Shown piece by piece: positions 43,436 through 54,107 of a stretch of 64,000 bases of DNA (within the stretch, counting starts at the first letter, position 1; the number at the start of each line of letters is the position of its first letter). The notes under the pieces are model-generated. The model was not told where the DNA came from. It ran no database searches and saw only the letters and a list, made by a program, of their open reading frames with translations. This stretch comes from Halomonas dongshanensis (GTDB lineage: Bacteria; Pseudomonadota; Gammaproteobacteria; Pseudomonadales; Halomonadaceae): the NCBI RefSeq assembly GCF_024790395.1, contig NZ_JAJISC010000005.1:310001-374000 (forward strand), in the 5' to 3' direction. The translations under genes and the position numbers were made by a program.

Positions 43436-45808
43436 GTGGAACAGTACATTCTATGGTTCGATGAGTTGGGTATGGCGGACGTTGAGCGCGTGGGCGGCAA
43501 GAACGCCTCGCTCGGCGAGATGATTTCCAACCTTTCCGGCGCTGGTGTCACGGTGCCCGGTGGGTTCGCCACCACGGCCCATGCCTACCGCGAATTCCTT
43601 TCCCACGAAGGCCTCAACGAGCGCATCAACGCAACGCTTGCCCGCCTCGACGTCGACGATGTCAAAGCGCTGGCCGAGGCTGGTCGTAACATCCGCCAGT
43701 GGATCATCGACACACCCTTGCCCCCGGCCTTCGAAAAGGCGCTGGGACAAGCCTATGACGCGCTGCTGGCGAAACACCCGAACTTGAAGGTGGCGGTGCG
43801 AAGCTCGGCCACCGCCGAAGATCTGCCCGATGCTTCCTTTGCCGGGCAGCAGGAGACCTTCCTCAACATCGAAGGCTTCGACAACATCAAGCACGCTGTG
43901 CACGAGGTCTTTGCCTCCTTGTTCAATGATCGCGCGATCTCCTACCGCGTACATCGCGGCTATGCCCACGAGAATGTGGCGCTCTCTGCCGGGGTGCAGA
44001 AAATGGTGCGTTCGGAAACTGGCGCCTCGGGTGTGATGTTTACTCTCGACACCGAATCAGGCTACCGCGACGCCGTTTTCGTTACCGCCTCCTGGGGCTT
44101 GGGCGAGACCGTCGTACAGGGGGCGGTCAACCCCGATGAATTTTACGTTCACAAACCCACTCTCGCGGCAGGGCGCCCGGCGGTGCTGCGGCGCAACCTT
44201 GGCTCCAAGTTGATCAAGATGATCTACGGTCAGGACGCCAGCGCCGGTAAGTCCGTCGACACCGTCGATGTGCCGCTGGCCGATCGCGGCCGCTTCTGCG
44301 TCGACGACGCGCAGGTGATGGACTTGGCGCGTCAGGCAGTGATCATCGAGCAGCACTACCAGCGCCCAATGGATATAGAGTGGGCGCTCGATGGCGATGA
44401 CGGCAAGCTCTATATCGTTCAGGCGCGCCCAGAAACCGTCGTGTCCCAGCAGGAGGGCGGCAAGCTCGAGCGTTTCCACTTGCGCGAAAAGGGGCGCACG
44501 CTTATCACCGGGCGGGCCATTGGCCAGCGTATCGGCAGCGGCGCGGTCAAGATCGTCATGAGCCCCGACGAGATGGAGAAGGTGCACGAGGGCGATATTC
44601 TGGTCACCGACATGACCGATCCCGACTGGGAGCCGATCATGAAGCGCGCTTCGGCGATCGTCACCAATCGTGGTGGACGTACCTGCCATGCGGCGATTAT
44701 CGCCCGTGAGCTGGGCATTCCCGCAGTAGTGGGCTGTGGCGATGCCACTACCCAGCTGGCTGAGGGCGCCAAGGTCACGGTTTCCTGCGCCGAGGGCGAC
44801 ACCGGCCACGTGTATGAAGGCCTGCTCGACTTCGATTGCAGCGTTTCAAGCGTCGATGCCATGCCCGAGATTCCGTTCAAGATCATGATGAACGTGGGCA
44901 ACCCTGATCGTGCCTTCGGCTTTGCTGGCTTGCCCAACGCAGGTGTGGGGCTGGCGCGGCTCGAGTTCATCATCAACCGCATGATCGGTGTGCACCCCAA
45001 GGCCCTGCTCGACTACGCCACGCTGCCTACCGATCTCAAGCAGATCATCGACGTGCGCACGGCGGGCTACGCCGATCCAGTCAGCTTCTACGTCGACAAG
45101 CTGGTGGAGGGTATCTCCACGCTTGCGGCTGCTTTCTACCCTCAGCGGGTGATCGTGCGCCTCTCCGACTTCAAGTCCAACGAGTACGAGAACCTCATCG
45201 GCGGTAAGCTCTACGAGCCGGGCGAAGAGAACCCCATGCTGGGCTTCCGCGGGGCGTCACGCTACATCTCCGAGGCCTTCCGCCCCTGTTTCGAGCTCGA
45301 ATGCCAAGCGCTCAAGCGCGTGCGCGACGAAATGGGCCTAGATAACGTCGAGATCATGGTGCCGTTCGTGCGCACCACCGAAGAGGCGCGCCAAGTAGTC
45401 GAGCTGCTCGCCGCCAATGGCTTGAAGCGCGGTGACAACGGCCTCAAGGTAATCATGATGTGCGAGCTGCCCGCCAACGCACTGCTGGCCGATGCTTTCC
45501 TCGAGCACTTCGATGGCTTCTCCATCGGCTCCAACGACCTGACCCAGCTCACCCTGGGGCTCGATCGCGACTCGGGTATCGTCGCTCACCTGTTTGACGA
45601 GCGTAACGAGGCAGTGAAAAAACTGCTCTCCATGGCGATCCAGGCGTGCAAGGCGCAGGGCAAGTACGTCGGTATCTGTGGCCAGGGGCCGTCGGATCAT
45701 CCCGATTTGGCCAAGTGGCTGATGGAGCAGGGGATCGACTCGGTGTCGCTCAACCCGGATGCGGTACTCGAAACTTGGTTCATGCTCGCGGGCGAAACCC
45801 TCGCCTGA
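43436..45808 (+). CDS. ppsA: Phosphoenolpyruvate synthase
   Basis: A 790-residue enzyme making PEP from pyruvate and ATP for gluconeogenesis. The N-terminal ATP-binding domain opens [20 protein letters not shown]; the phosphohistidine is His418 in [15 protein letters not shown]; the C-terminal PEP-binding barrel includes FRGASRYIS and [18 protein letters not shown]. Translation starts at GTG 43436, with an AGCAGGGGG site upstream. The regulator gene ppsR is divergent. A terminator follows. Confidence 0.96.
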   Translation: MEQYILWFDELGMADVERVGGKNASLGEMISNLSGAGVTVPGGFATTAHAYREFLSHEGLNERINATLARLDVDDVKALAEAGRNIRQWIIDTPLPPAFEKALGQAYDALLAKHPNLKVAVRSSATAEDLPDASFAGQQETFLNIEGFDNIKHAVHEVFASLFNDRAISYRVHRGYAHENVALSAGVQKMVRSETGASGVMFTLDTESGYRDAVFVTASWGLGETVVQGAVNPDEFYVHKPTLAAGRPAVLRRNLGSKLIKMIYGQDASAGKSVDTVDVPLADRGRFCVDDAQVMDLARQAVIIEQHYQRPMDIEWALDGDDGKLYIVQARPETVVSQQEGGKLERFHLREKGRTLITGRAIGQRIGSGAVKIVMSPDEMEKVHEGDILVTDMTDPDWEPIMKRASAIVTNRGGRTCHAAIIARELGIPAVVGCGDATTQLAEGAKVTVSCAEGDTGHVYEGLLDFDCSVSSVDAMPEIPFKIMMNVGNPDRAFGFAGLPNAGVGLARLEFIINRMIGVHPKALLDYATLPTDLKQIIDVRTAGYADPVSFYVDKLVEGISTLAAAFYPQRVIVRLSDFKSNEYENLIGGKLYEPGEENPMLGFRGASRYISEAFRPCFELECQALKRVRDEMGLDNVEIMVPFVRTTEEARQVVELLAANGLKRGDNGLKVIMMCELPANALLADAFLEHFDGFSIGSNDLTQLTLGLDRDSGIVAHLFDERNEAVKKLLSMAIQACKAQGKYVGICGQGPSDHPDLAKWLMEQGIDSVSLNPDAVLETWFMLAGETLA

Positions 45809-45830
45809 TCGTGCCTGCAACTGCGTCGCT

Positions 45831-45863
45831 GCGCCCAGCCATTGTGCTGGGCGCGGTCGTTTT
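45831..45863 (+). terminator. Terminator after ppsA
   Basis: Nine-base-pair stem GCGCCCAGC / GCTGGGCGC, with TTTT a few bases beyond it. Confidence 0.65.
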
Positions 45864-45916
45864 ATAGGCTAGCCACTGGTCTAGCCAATCCGGCTGTCTT
45901 CACAGGAGGTGGGGGA

Positions 45917-47707
45917 ATGTCATCCAACTTGTTCAGGCTGGCGCTATCGAGCGCGTTCGTCTTACCGCTTAGCGCCTGGGGATTTAGCTACGAAGCGCCA
46001 GCGGTCACGCCCGAAGTGGGATCGGGATTCGAGGAGAAACCCGGCTGGGAGAACGAGCATTTCGCCGTGGCGGCGGCCAATCCGCTGGCCACCGACGCGG
46101 GCTTCCAGGTGCTCAAGGCGGGCGGTAACGCCATTGACGCCGCCATTGCCGTGCAGATGGTATTGACGTTAGTCGAGCCGCAGTCTAGCGGTATCGGCGG
46201 CGGCGCTTTCTTGATGCACTACGATGGCGCTCAGGTGCAGGCCTATGACGGCCGAGAAACCGCGCCTGCCGGTGCCGATGGCAACCTCTTCCTCGAAAAT
46301 GGCGAACCGCTACCGTTCATGGATGCCGTGGCCAGCGGCCTTTCGGTCGGCGTGCCGGGCGTGTTGCGTATGCTCGAAGCCGCGCATGCCGAACACGGCG
46401 CCTTGCCGTGGGCGGAGCTCTTCGTGCCGGCCATTACGCTGGCCGAAGAGGGCTTCCCGGTCAGCCAGCGCTTGCACACGAGCCTGGCCAACGATGAGGC
46501 CCTGCGCCAGGACCCCATGGCGCAGCATTTTTACTATGACGAAGAGGGCGAGCCGCTCGCCGTGGGCGAAATGCTGCGCAATCCAGCGCTCGCTGCCGTG
46601 CTGCGCCAAATCGCCGAGCAGGGCAGCGATGCGTTCTATACAGGGGCGGTGGCTAACGATATCGCCATGCGGGTACAACACCACCCCGTACGCCCTGGCA
46701 GTATGACGACGGAAGATATTAGCAGCTACACGGCCGTCGAGCGTGAGCCGCTGTGCACGCCTTGGGATCAGTGGGAAGTGTGCGGCTTTCCGCCGCCTTC
46801 CTCGGGCCATCTGACGGTGATGCAGATTCTCGGCATGCAGGAGCGCCAACCCCTGCGCGAGGCGCCGCTTGATAGCGGGGTGCCTAGCGCAAGCTGGCTG
46901 CACCAGTTTTTGGAAGCCTCGCGTTTGGCCTTTGCCGATCGCGGCCGCTACATCGCCGATCCCGACTTCGTGGCCGCCCCCGGCGGCGACTGGGCATCGA
47001 TGCTAGCACCCGACTATCTCGATCAGCGCGCTCAGCTGATCGGTGAGCAGAGCATGGGGAGCAGCGCCGAACCCGGTAACCCCGGCGAGCTCGGTACTGC
47101 CTGGGCGCAGCATCCCGACCAGCCCGAATACGGTACCAGTCATATCAGCATCATTGATGAAGACGGTAACGCCGTGGCCATGACCACCTCCATCGAGCAG
47201 GCGTTCGGCTCGCGTATCCTCGCCGATGGCGGCACTAATTTGGCTGGCGGCTTCCTTCTCAATAACGAACTCACCGATTTCTCTTTCGAGCCCGAAATCG
47301 ATGGTGAGCCGGTGGCCAACCGCGTGGAGCCGGGCAAGCGGCCGCGTTCGAGCATGAGCCCAACGCTGGTATTCGACCGCGATAGCGGCGAGCTGGTGGC
47401 AAGCCTAGGCTCACCCGGCGGTGCGGCTATCATTCACTACACCGCCAGCACGCTCGAAGCGCTGCGCGACTGGGGGCTCAATGCCCAGGAGGCGCTCAAT
47501 CTACCCCATGCGGTGACGCTGGGCGGCGACGTTACCCTCGAAGAGGGGCGCTTTAGCGAAGCCACTATCGCGGCGCTACGCGAGCGCGGCCACACGGTGA
47601 AAGAGGGCGAGCTCACCAGTGGCCTGCAAGCCATCGTGCGCCAATCCGATGGCACGCTCTTTGGCGGTGCCGACCCACGCCGCGAAGGCGTGGTGATGGG
47701 CGAATGA
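45917..47707 (+). CDS. ggt: Gamma-glutamyltransferase
   Basis: A 596-residue periplasmic Ntn-hydrolase splitting glutathione and other gamma-glutamyl compounds. The signal peptide is LFRLALSSAFVLPLSAWGF. AGGNAIDAAIAVQMVLTLVE and SSGIGGGAFLMHYDG mark the large subunit. The autocleavage nucleophile is Thr407 in EYGTSHISIID, followed by GNAVAMTTSIEQAFGSRI and KRPRSSMSPTLVF. GGAGG stands upstream of the ATG at 45917. Convergent with the GDPD gene. Confidence 0.94.
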   Translation: MSSNLFRLALSSAFVLPLSAWGFSYEAPAVTPEVGSGFEEKPGWENEHFAVAAANPLATDAGFQVLKAGGNAIDAAIAVQMVLTLVEPQSSGIGGGAFLMHYDGAQVQAYDGRETAPAGADGNLFLENGEPLPFMDAVASGLSVGVPGVLRMLEAAHAEHGALPWAELFVPAITLAEEGFPVSQRLHTSLANDEALRQDPMAQHFYYDEEGEPLAVGEMLRNPALAAVLRQIAEQGSDAFYTGAVANDIAMRVQHHPVRPGSMTTEDISSYTAVEREPLCTPWDQWEVCGFPPPSSGHLTVMQILGMQERQPLREAPLDSGVPSASWLHQFLEASRLAFADRGRYIADPDFVAAPGGDWASMLAPDYLDQRAQLIGEQSMGSSAEPGNPGELGTAWAQHPDQPEYGTSHISIIDEDGNAVAMTTSIEQAFGSRILADGGTNLAGGFLLNNELTDFSFEPEIDGEPVANRVEPGKRPRSSMSPTLVFDRDSGELVASLGSPGGAAIIHYTASTLEALRDWGLNAQEALNLPHAVTLGGDVTLEEGRFSEATIAALRERGHTVKEGELTSGLQAIVRQSDGTLFGGADPRREGVVMGE

Positions 47708-47726
47708 TTAAGACGTGATGTAGCCA

Positions 47727-49619
47727 CTACTGCCTGAGCCAGTTGTGCAGTTTGATCAGCAGTAGCGCGCCATCGCTTCGCTCGCGACGCTCTTCCATGA
47801 GCGTCGCGAGTCGATCGGGGTAGTCGGTGATGATCGCATCGACCCCCATATCCACCAGTGCTGACATTCGCGAGGCACTATTTACCGTCCAAGCATGAAC
47901 TTCATAGCCGTAACGCGCTGCCAAGCGGATCTCGGCATCGCTTACGCGGTTGTGCCGCAGCCCCAAGGCATCAAACGCGCGCCGGTCGAGCATGCCCGGC
48001 AAGATCAGCTGCGCGAGCAACGTCACTTTCAGCGTCGGGGCCTGTTCCTTCAAGTAGGGCACGAGGCTTGGCAGCGTGGTGGCCAGTCGGGTCTCCAGCA
48101 GCGCATCGGGAAAGCCGCATTCGGCCAGAGCCAATACGGGCACTGCATGTTCGGCCCAGCAGGCAAAGCGTTCGTCGCTTTCGCGGTAGAGCGTAATGAT
48201 GACCGTGTCGGCGAGGCGGCGTTCGTTGCCGGGGGCGGCTTTCATGTCGATCATCAAGCCTGCTCGGCCTCGAACGATGCGCAGCGCGTCGTCGAGCCCG
48301 GCGATGCGCTCATCGGCGAAGGCGTCGCCAAACCAACTGCCGATGTCGAACTGACTCAAGGTTTCTCGGGTGAGGTCGTCGAAGTTGCGTGGGTCACCGG
48401 TCAAGCGCGCCAAGCTGCGGTCGTGGTAGAGCATGACGGCGCCGTCGGCGGTGAGGCGAACATCGAGCTCGACGGCGTCGGCACCGTCGTCGAGTGCCTG
48501 GCGTATGGCGGCTAGGGTGTTTTCCGGTGCCACCATGGAGCTACCCCGGTGCGCGATGATGGTGACGTCGTCGCGCAGTTCGAAGCTGTTGAGAATCCAA
48601 AAGGCTTGTAGCCCGGCAACTGCCAGTACACCAAGTTCCAGCGCCCAGGCAAAGCGTCGAGGCGCGGTGCCCGCCTGGGGCGGCAAGGGACGCTCGCCTC
48701 GATTGGCCAACTGCAGGTAGAGGCACGCTGAGAGCAGGGCGTTGGCAGCAATGCCCACGAACGTGATCGCAAGCGTTAGCAGTACGTAACCGGTGAGATA
48801 GACAAGCATCATAGGGATCAGCACCGAATAACGCTCCGGCAGCCACCAGAGAAGTGGCGTCGCGACGGTATCAAAAAGCCATGTCGCGAGGAGCGGCAGC
48901 GCGATGATCACCACCAATAGCGAAAGGACGGCCACGGCGATGGGCCAGTGCCAGCCGCGAGTGAGCGTGCGGCTAGCGCCGAGTGCCCGCCAGGGCGCAA
49001 GGCCTTCGAGCGCCACCAACGGCAGGGCCAATACCCAGCGCACGTAGAGGTTTGCGGCTAGCGCCATCCATATCAGTACTACCGGCAGCGCGCAGGCAAC
49101 GAAGTACCAGAGTACCGGCGGCATCACTTGCTGCAGGTAGTAGGTATCGAGCCCGCCAAGCCAAAACTCATAGAGCCAGGCCAGCGCCAGCATAAAGGGG
49201 GCCATGAGCAGCAGGTGGGCGCCAACCTGTAGCACGACGAGCCCAGCTAAGCGCGGCAGCTTCTTGGCGCTTTGCCAGAGCGCATCGGCCGCCAAACGGT
49301 ACTGGTGGCGGCTCGACCCCGCCGCCACTAGCAGCATCCCCGCCTGCTGCCAGTAGAGCAGTAGAAAGGAGAGCCCAAGCCCGACCATCAGGGTCGCGAG
49401 CCCAAGCGGACTAAAGAGCAGCCCAATGAGCGCTTCGGTAGTGACGATGGCGCGCTCGAACTGCGCCATCCAGGCGCGTATCAGCCACGCCGAAAGCGGT
49501 AATAGCAGCGCCGAGGCGAGCAGAGTGAAGAGCAGGTGAAACGCGATCAGCGGGCGCAGGTGATCGCGTAGCGTAGCGATGAGGGCCAGGGTGAGAGCGC
49601 GAAGTGAGGGCATGGACAT
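47727..49619 (-). CDS. Membrane glycerophosphodiester phosphodiesterase
   Basis: A 630-residue two-part protein. The first about 330 residues hold eight or so hydrophobic helices of the GDPD membrane domain type; the rest is a GDPD catalytic domain: TIIAHRGSSMVAPENTLAAI, DGADAVELDVRLTADGAVML then YHDRSLARLTG, and the closing HAWTVNSASRMSAL and GVDAIITDYPD. The catalytic His, Glu and Asp are present. Such enzymes hydrolyse glycerophosphodiesters from lipid turnover, here probably at the outer face of the membrane. The rraA gene is 20 bp upstream on the same strand. Confidence 0.9.
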   Translation of the reverse strand: MSMPSLRALTLALIATLRDHLRPLIAFHLLFTLLASALLLPLSAWLIRAWMAQFERAIVTTEALIGLLFSPLGLATLMVGLGLSFLLLYWQQAGMLLVAAGSSRHQYRLAADALWQSAKKLPRLAGLVVLQVGAHLLLMAPFMLALAWLYEFWLGGLDTYYLQQVMPPVLWYFVACALPVVLIWMALAANLYVRWVLALPLVALEGLAPWRALGASRTLTRGWHWPIAVAVLSLLVVIIALPLLATWLFDTVATPLLWWLPERYSVLIPMMLVYLTGYVLLTLAITFVGIAANALLSACLYLQLANRGERPLPPQAGTAPRRFAWALELGVLAVAGLQAFWILNSFELRDDVTIIAHRGSSMVAPENTLAAIRQALDDGADAVELDVRLTADGAVMLYHDRSLARLTGDPRNFDDLTRETLSQFDIGSWFGDAFADERIAGLDDALRIVRGRAGLMIDMKAAPGNERRLADTVIITLYRESDERFACWAEHAVPVLALAECGFPDALLETRLATTLPSLVPYLKEQAPTLKVTLLAQLILPGMLDRRAFDALGLRHNRVSDAEIRLAARYGYEVHAWTVNSASRMSALVDMGVDAIITDYPDRLATLMEERRERSDGALLLIKLHNWLRQ

Positions 49620-49639
49620 CCGTGTCGGCTGGTGAATGG

Positions 49640-50119
49640 CTAGGCGAGTTCGCGATCGGCAAGGACGATCCCGTTATTGTCGGCGTAGAGCCACTGTCCT
49701 GGGTTGAAGGTCACTCCCGCGAAGGTGACCGGAATGTCGCGCTGGCCTTCGCCGTGCTTCTCGCTTCGGCGAGGGTGGCTGCCAAGCGCCTGGATACCCA
49801 GATCGAGGGTGGCGAGGATGTCGACGTCGCGAACGCAGCCATACATCACCACACCGGCCCAGCCGTTGGCGACGGCTTGTTCGGCGAGCATGTCGCCCAG
49901 CATGGCGCAGCGGCTCGAGCCACCGGCGTCGACTACCAGCACGGCGCCGTCGCCCTGTTCGGCCACGGCCTGCTTGACTAGGGAGTTATCCTCGAAGCAT
50001 TTGATGGTACGCACCGGGCCATAAAAGGCGTCTAGCCCACCGAAGTTGGCAAAGATGGGATCGACGACGGCCACTTCAGGGTGGGCATCGCAGATATCGG
50101 GTGTGAGGATGGTCGGCAT
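49640..50119 (-). CDS. rraA: RraA, ribonuclease E activity regulator
   Basis: A 159-residue RraA-fold protein. [20 protein letters not shown] split from [37 protein letters not shown] and [18 protein letters not shown] match RraA, which binds RNase E in E. coli and lowers its activity; some relatives are 4-hydroxy-4-methyl-2-oxoglutarate aldolases, and the Gly-x(2)-Gly-x(5)-Arg-Asp part needed for aldolase activity is partly kept (CVRDVD). The start at 50119 has GGAG upstream. An RNase J-like enzyme is encoded 13 kb away. Confidence 0.9.
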   Translation of the reverse strand: MPTILTPDICDAHPEVAVVDPIFANFGGLDAFYGPVRTIKCFEDNSLVKQAVAEQGDGAVLVVDAGGSSRCAMLGDMLAEQAVANGWAGVVMYGCVRDVDILATLDLGIQALGSHPRRSEKHGEGQRDIPVTFAGVTFNPGQWLYADNNGIVLADRELA

Positions 50120-50144
50120 GCTAACTCTCCATAAAGCGCGGGGG

Positions 50145-50184
50145 ATAAAAAACGCCCCGCCCTGTGAAACAGAGGCGGGGCGTT
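50145..50184 (-). terminator. Terminator of acnB
   Basis: Eleven-base-pair stem AACGCCCCGCC / GGCGGGGCGTT followed on the minus strand by a T-run, between acnB and rraA. Confidence 0.85.
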
Positions 50185-50293
50185 CGGTCATCGACTCAGC
50201 GAATTAACTCAATTCGACTGCGATGTTGCGAGCATCGGCGACGAGTCGGTAGCGCTCGGTTGGCTCGAAAAAACGCTAAATACGCTTTTTAGA

Positions 50294-52897
50294 TCAAGCC
50301 TCTTGAGCGACCGGGATCACGTTTGAGGCTATCTTCTGATACTCCTCAATTTCGTGGAAGTTCATGTAACGATAGATTTCTCCCGCCATGGCGTCAAATT
50401 CGCCCATGTAGCGCTGATACTCTTCGACGGTCGGTAGGCGACCCTCGACGGCCGCAACGGCGGCGAGTTCAGCCGAGGCGAGGTAGACGTTGGCGCCGTC
50501 ACCTAGACGGTTGGGGAAGTTACGCGTGGAAGTGGAGACCACGGTGCTCTTAGCCGCCACCCGGGCTTGGTTACCCATGCACAGCGAGCAGCCGGGCATT
50601 TCCATGCGTGCTCCCGCGCGACCGTAGATGCCGTAGTAGCCCTCTTCGGTCAGCTGGTGCTGGTCCATCTTGGTTGGCGGCGCCAGCCACAGGCGCGTTT
50701 TAAGGCTACCGGCCGGCTGCTTCTCGAGCAGCTTGCCCGCGGCGCGGAAGTGGCCGATGTTGGTCATGCACGAGCCAATGAAGACTTCGTCGATCTTCTC
50801 ACCGGCAACGTCGGAGAGCAGACGGGCGTCATCGGGATCGTTCGGCGCGCAGAGAACCGGCTCTTTGATCTCTTCGAGATCGATCTCGATCACCTCGGTG
50901 TACTCAGCGTCGGCATCGGCGCGCATTAGCTGCGGGTTGGCCAGCCACGCCTGCATGCCTTCGATACGGCGGCTGATGGTGCGCTCGTCACCGTAGCCAT
51001 TGGCCAGCATCCACTTGAGCAGGGTGATGTTGGAGTTCAGGTACTCGCTCACGCTCTCTTCGGAGAGGGTGATGGTACAGCCCGCCGCCGAACGCTCGGC
51101 AGAGGCGTCGGAGAGCTCGAATGCCTGCTCGACGGTAAGATCTTCGAGACCTTCGATTTCGAGAATGCGGCCAGAGAAGGCGTTCTTCTTGCCCGATTTC
51201 TCGACCGTGAGCAACCCTTTCTTGATCGCGTAGAGTGGAATGGCGTGAACCAGATCACGCAGTGTCACGCCCGGCTGGCGCTTGCCTTTGAAGCGCACCA
51301 GGATCGATTCCGGCATGTCCAGCGGCATGACGCCGGTAGCCGCAGCGAAGGCGACCAGGCCCGAACCGGCGGGGAAAGAGATGCCCAGCGGGAAGCGGGT
51401 ATGCGAATCGCCACCGGTACCGACGGTGTCGGGCAGCAGCATACGGTTCAGCCAGGAGTGGATGATGCCGTCGCCAGGGCGCAGGGAAACGCCACCGCGG
51501 TTCATGATGAAGTCGGGCAGCGTATGGTGGGTGTCGACGTCCACCGGCTTGGGATAGGCGGCGGTGTGACAGAACGACTGCATGACCAGATCGGCCTGGA
51601 AACCAAGGCAGGCCAGGTCTTTGAGCTCGTCGCGAGTCATCGGTCCAGTGGTGTCCTGAGAGCCCACGGTGGTCATCTTCGGCTCGCAGTACATGCCCGG
51701 GCGTACGCCCTCCATGCTGCAGGCCTTGCCGACCATCTTCTGTGCCAGGGTGAAGCCTTTGCCGGTATCGGCGGGCTGGTCGGGCAGACGGAAGACGTCC
51801 GAGGGCGCAAGGCCCAGCGACTCGCGCGCCTTACCGGTCAAGCCGCGGCCGATGATCAGCGGAATACGGCCACCAGCGCGCACTTCGTCGAGAATCAGCT
51901 GGGTCTTGAGCTCGAACGTGGTCAGCACCTCGTCGGTGCCGTGCTTGCACACCTTGCCCTCGTAGGGGTAGATGTCGATAACGTCGCCCATGGCGAGTTT
52001 GGACACGTCCATCTCGACCGGCAGTGCACCGGAATCTTCCATGGTGTTGAAGAAGATGGGCGCGATCTTGCCACCAAAGCAGAAGCCGCCTGCGCGCTTA
52101 TTGGGGACGTAGGGAATGTCGTCACCAAAGAACCAGAGCACCGAGTTGGTCGCTGACTTGCGCGACGAACCGGTGCCAACCACGTCGCCCACGTAGGCAA
52201 CCGGGAAGCCTTTGGCCTTGACCTCTTCGATCTGATTCAGCGGACCAACCGAGCCGGGTGTGACCGGCTCGATGCCTTCACGTTCGTTCTTGAGCATGGC
52301 GTTGGCGTGCAGCGGAATGTCCGGGCGTGACCAGGCATCGGGAGCGGGTGAGAGGTCGTCGGTGTTGGTTTCGCCGGGTACCTTGAAGACGGTGAGGGTA
52401 ATTTTCTCGGCAAGCGCGGGCTTGGAGAGGAACCACTCGGCCTCGGCCCAGGAGTTGAGAACGCCTTTGGCGACTTCGTTGCCCTTCTTGGCGCGCTCTT
52501 CGACGTCGTGGAAAGCGTCGAACATGAGCAGGGTGTGCTTGAGCTGCTCACCGGCTTCTTTGGCCAGGTCGGCATCGTCCAGCAGCTCGACCAGCGAGGC
52601 GATGTTGTAGCCGCCCTGCATGGTGCCCAGAAGTTTGACCGCGTGCACGCGATCGATCAGCGGTGAGCTGGCTTCGCCTTTGGCGATGGCGGTCAAAAAA
52701 CCGGCCTTGACGTAGGCGGCCTCGTCGACACCGGGCGGAATCCGGTTGGTGATGAGGTCGAGAACAAACTCTTCTTCACCCGCAGGCGGCGCCTTTAGCA
52801 GCTCGATGAGCGCCGCGGCCTGCTCGGCGTTCAGGGGCTTGGGTGGCACGCCATCGGCGGCGCGTTCCTCGACATGTTGGCGGTAAGCTTCAAGCAC
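50294..52897 (-). CDS. acnB: Aconitate hydratase B
   Basis: An 867-residue TCA enzyme interconverting citrate and isocitrate with a [4Fe-4S] cluster. The N-terminal HEAT-like domain ([20 protein letters not shown]) is specific to AcnB. Active-site and cluster regions are seen in [34 protein letters not shown] and [14 protein letters not shown]. Length matches E. coli AcnB (865). It stands alone and ends in its own terminator. AcnB can also bind RNA when iron is short. Confidence 0.97.
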   Translation of the reverse strand: MLEAYRQHVEERAADGVPPKPLNAEQAAALIELLKAPPAGEEEFVLDLITNRIPPGVDEAAYVKAGFLTAIAKGEASSPLIDRVHAVKLLGTMQGGYNIASLVELLDDADLAKEAGEQLKHTLLMFDAFHDVEERAKKGNEVAKGVLNSWAEAEWFLSKPALAEKITLTVFKVPGETNTDDLSPAPDAWSRPDIPLHANAMLKNEREGIEPVTPGSVGPLNQIEEVKAKGFPVAYVGDVVGTGSSRKSATNSVLWFFGDDIPYVPNKRAGGFCFGGKIAPIFFNTMEDSGALPVEMDVSKLAMGDVIDIYPYEGKVCKHGTDEVLTTFELKTQLILDEVRAGGRIPLIIGRGLTGKARESLGLAPSDVFRLPDQPADTGKGFTLAQKMVGKACSMEGVRPGMYCEPKMTTVGSQDTTGPMTRDELKDLACLGFQADLVMQSFCHTAAYPKPVDVDTHHTLPDFIMNRGGVSLRPGDGIIHSWLNRMLLPDTVGTGGDSHTRFPLGISFPAGSGLVAFAAATGVMPLDMPESILVRFKGKRQPGVTLRDLVHAIPLYAIKKGLLTVEKSGKKNAFSGRILEIEGLEDLTVEQAFELSDASAERSAAGCTITLSEESVSEYLNSNITLLKWMLANGYGDERTISRRIEGMQAWLANPQLMRADADAEYTEVIEIDLEEIKEPVLCAPNDPDDARLLSDVAGEKIDEVFIGSCMTNIGHFRAAGKLLEKQPAGSLKTRLWLAPPTKMDQHQLTEEGYYGIYGRAGARMEMPGCSLCMGNQARVAAKSTVVSTSTRNFPNRLGDGANVYLASAELAAVAAVEGRLPTVEEYQRYMGEFDAMAGEIYRYMNFHEIEEYQKIASNVIPVAQEA

Positions 52898-53391
52898 GTT
52901 AGGCCCTCTCTTTTACTTGACGGTCATGACCCAGACCAGGACAACACGGCGATACGGTGCAGCGAGGCACGTGGTAGTCGCGTTTCGGTCAGCCTCGGAT
53001 GGATGGCGCGATTCTACGCCAAACTGTCGACAATGTTAAGCAAGGGTATGGGCAACGCCGTTGTACTTTGTATTGACGTGCCCGGCTAGCCCTCAGTGAC
53101 CAATCCAGGCCGATGGTCTATGTAATTAACGACTTAAGAATACCTACCGTGAACATCGAGGCGTTAGGTTGGGCATGACTAGGTAAAAAGCGGCGTTTCA
53201 GCGGCAATAACCTTTTGTTACGTTGATGAGCGTCTCGTGGGGATAAGTATTAGGAAGGTAATTAGCGATATAACAATGAATGGGTCTAAAACGATGGTTT
53301 CAATCGAGAGTTTCAGTAGGCGGTGTCAATAACTAGTTTCAACAACGCCATATATTGTACAATTTTGACATAATGGTTCGGCGGTGTTGCT
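52898..53391. other. AT-rich region between acnB and miaE with 13-bp iterated repeats
   Basis: 494 bp without a gene. The left part is the acnB promoter side. From 53100 the sequence is clearly more AT-rich than its surroundings. Four direct repeats of GTKTCA at exact 13-bp steps lie at 53297-53341, followed by a TATATTG segment and a -10-like CATAAT at 53369. The -35 region in front of that -10 is poor, as in activator-dependent promoters. Confidence 0.6.
53297..53348 (+). repeat. Four 13-bp-spaced direct repeats upstream of miaE
   Basis: GTTTCAA (53297), GTTTCAG (53310), GTGTCAA (53323) and GTTTCAA (53336) follow each other with a constant 13-bp period while the bases between them differ, which points to protein binding sites rather than simple sequence duplication. 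Confidence 0.65.
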
Positions 53392-54051
53392 ATGTCTTTG
53401 TCAGTTACTCTTCCTGCGGTGCGCGATCATGGCCTGGGCGCCGACGATCTGCTGCCGCAGTCGTTGCATGAATTTCTTGGCTGTCCGACGCCCGATGCCT
53501 GGATTGCCTGGGCATTGGATAACCACGAAATTTTGCTGATCGATCATGCCCAGTGCGAAAAGAAAGCCGCCTCGACGGCCATGAGCCTTCTTTATCGTTA
53601 TGTCGATCAGCCTTTGCTGTTAAGTAAGATGTCGCAGCTTGCCCGCGAAGAGCTTCTGCACTTCGAGCAGGTAGTCAACTTGATGGAGCGGCGCGGCGTT
53701 GCTTATCGCCACCTAACGGCCTCGCGCTATGCCGAAGGGCTGCGACGCCACCTGCGTGCCAACGACCCCGAACGTTTGATCGATGTGCTGATCATCGGAG
53801 CGCTCATCGAAGCGCGCAGCTGTGAGCGTTTTGCTCGCTTGATTCCCTATTTGGATGAGGAGCTGGCACGCTTCTACCGTACGTTGGTCAAGTCCGAAGG
53901 GCGGCACTACGAGGACTATCTGCTTCTGGCGCGCCAGCAAACCTCGGTCTCCATCGACGAGCGAATTGCCGTTTTCGTGGCCAAGGAAGCGGCGTTGATG
54001 ACGACGCCCGATACGGATTTTCGTTTTCATAGCGGTATTCCAGCGTCATAA
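53392..54051 (+). CDS. miaE: tRNA-(ms2io6A)-hydroxylase MiaE
   Basis: A 219-residue di-iron enzyme that hydroxylates the isopentenyl group of ms2i6A at position 37 of tRNAs. Metal ligands are suggested by DNHEILLIDHAQCEKKAA, LAREELLHFEQV, EARSCERFARL and KSEGRHYEDYLLLA, which give the paired Glu/ExxH pattern of ferritin-like di-iron proteins. No strong ribosome site is present before the ATG. A large SARP-like regulator gene follows 56 bp downstream on the same strand, and repeats lie upstream. Confidence 0.93.
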   Translation: MSLSVTLPAVRDHGLGADDLLPQSLHEFLGCPTPDAWIAWALDNHEILLIDHAQCEKKAASTAMSLLYRYVDQPLLLSKMSQLAREELLHFEQVVNLMERRGVAYRHLTASRYAEGLRRHLRANDPERLIDVLIIGALIEARSCERFARLIPYLDEELARFYRTLVKSEGRHYEDYLLLARQQTSVSIDERIAVFVAKEAALMTTPDTDFRFHSGIPAS

Positions 54052-54107
54052 CCGGTATAACGTCCGGTTCAATATGCCGCGCCGCTTGTCCAGGCAGGAT
54101 GTCTACC

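Noticed and set aside
43177..43575. N-terminal extension of PpsR
   Set aside because: The frame is open for 133 more codons but overlaps the divergent ppsA start and shows no conserved residues; [13 protein letters not shown] is the family start.
51245..52156. 303-codon frame opposite acnB
   Set aside because: It lies wholly inside the well-conserved acnB coding sequence and has no recognisable domain.
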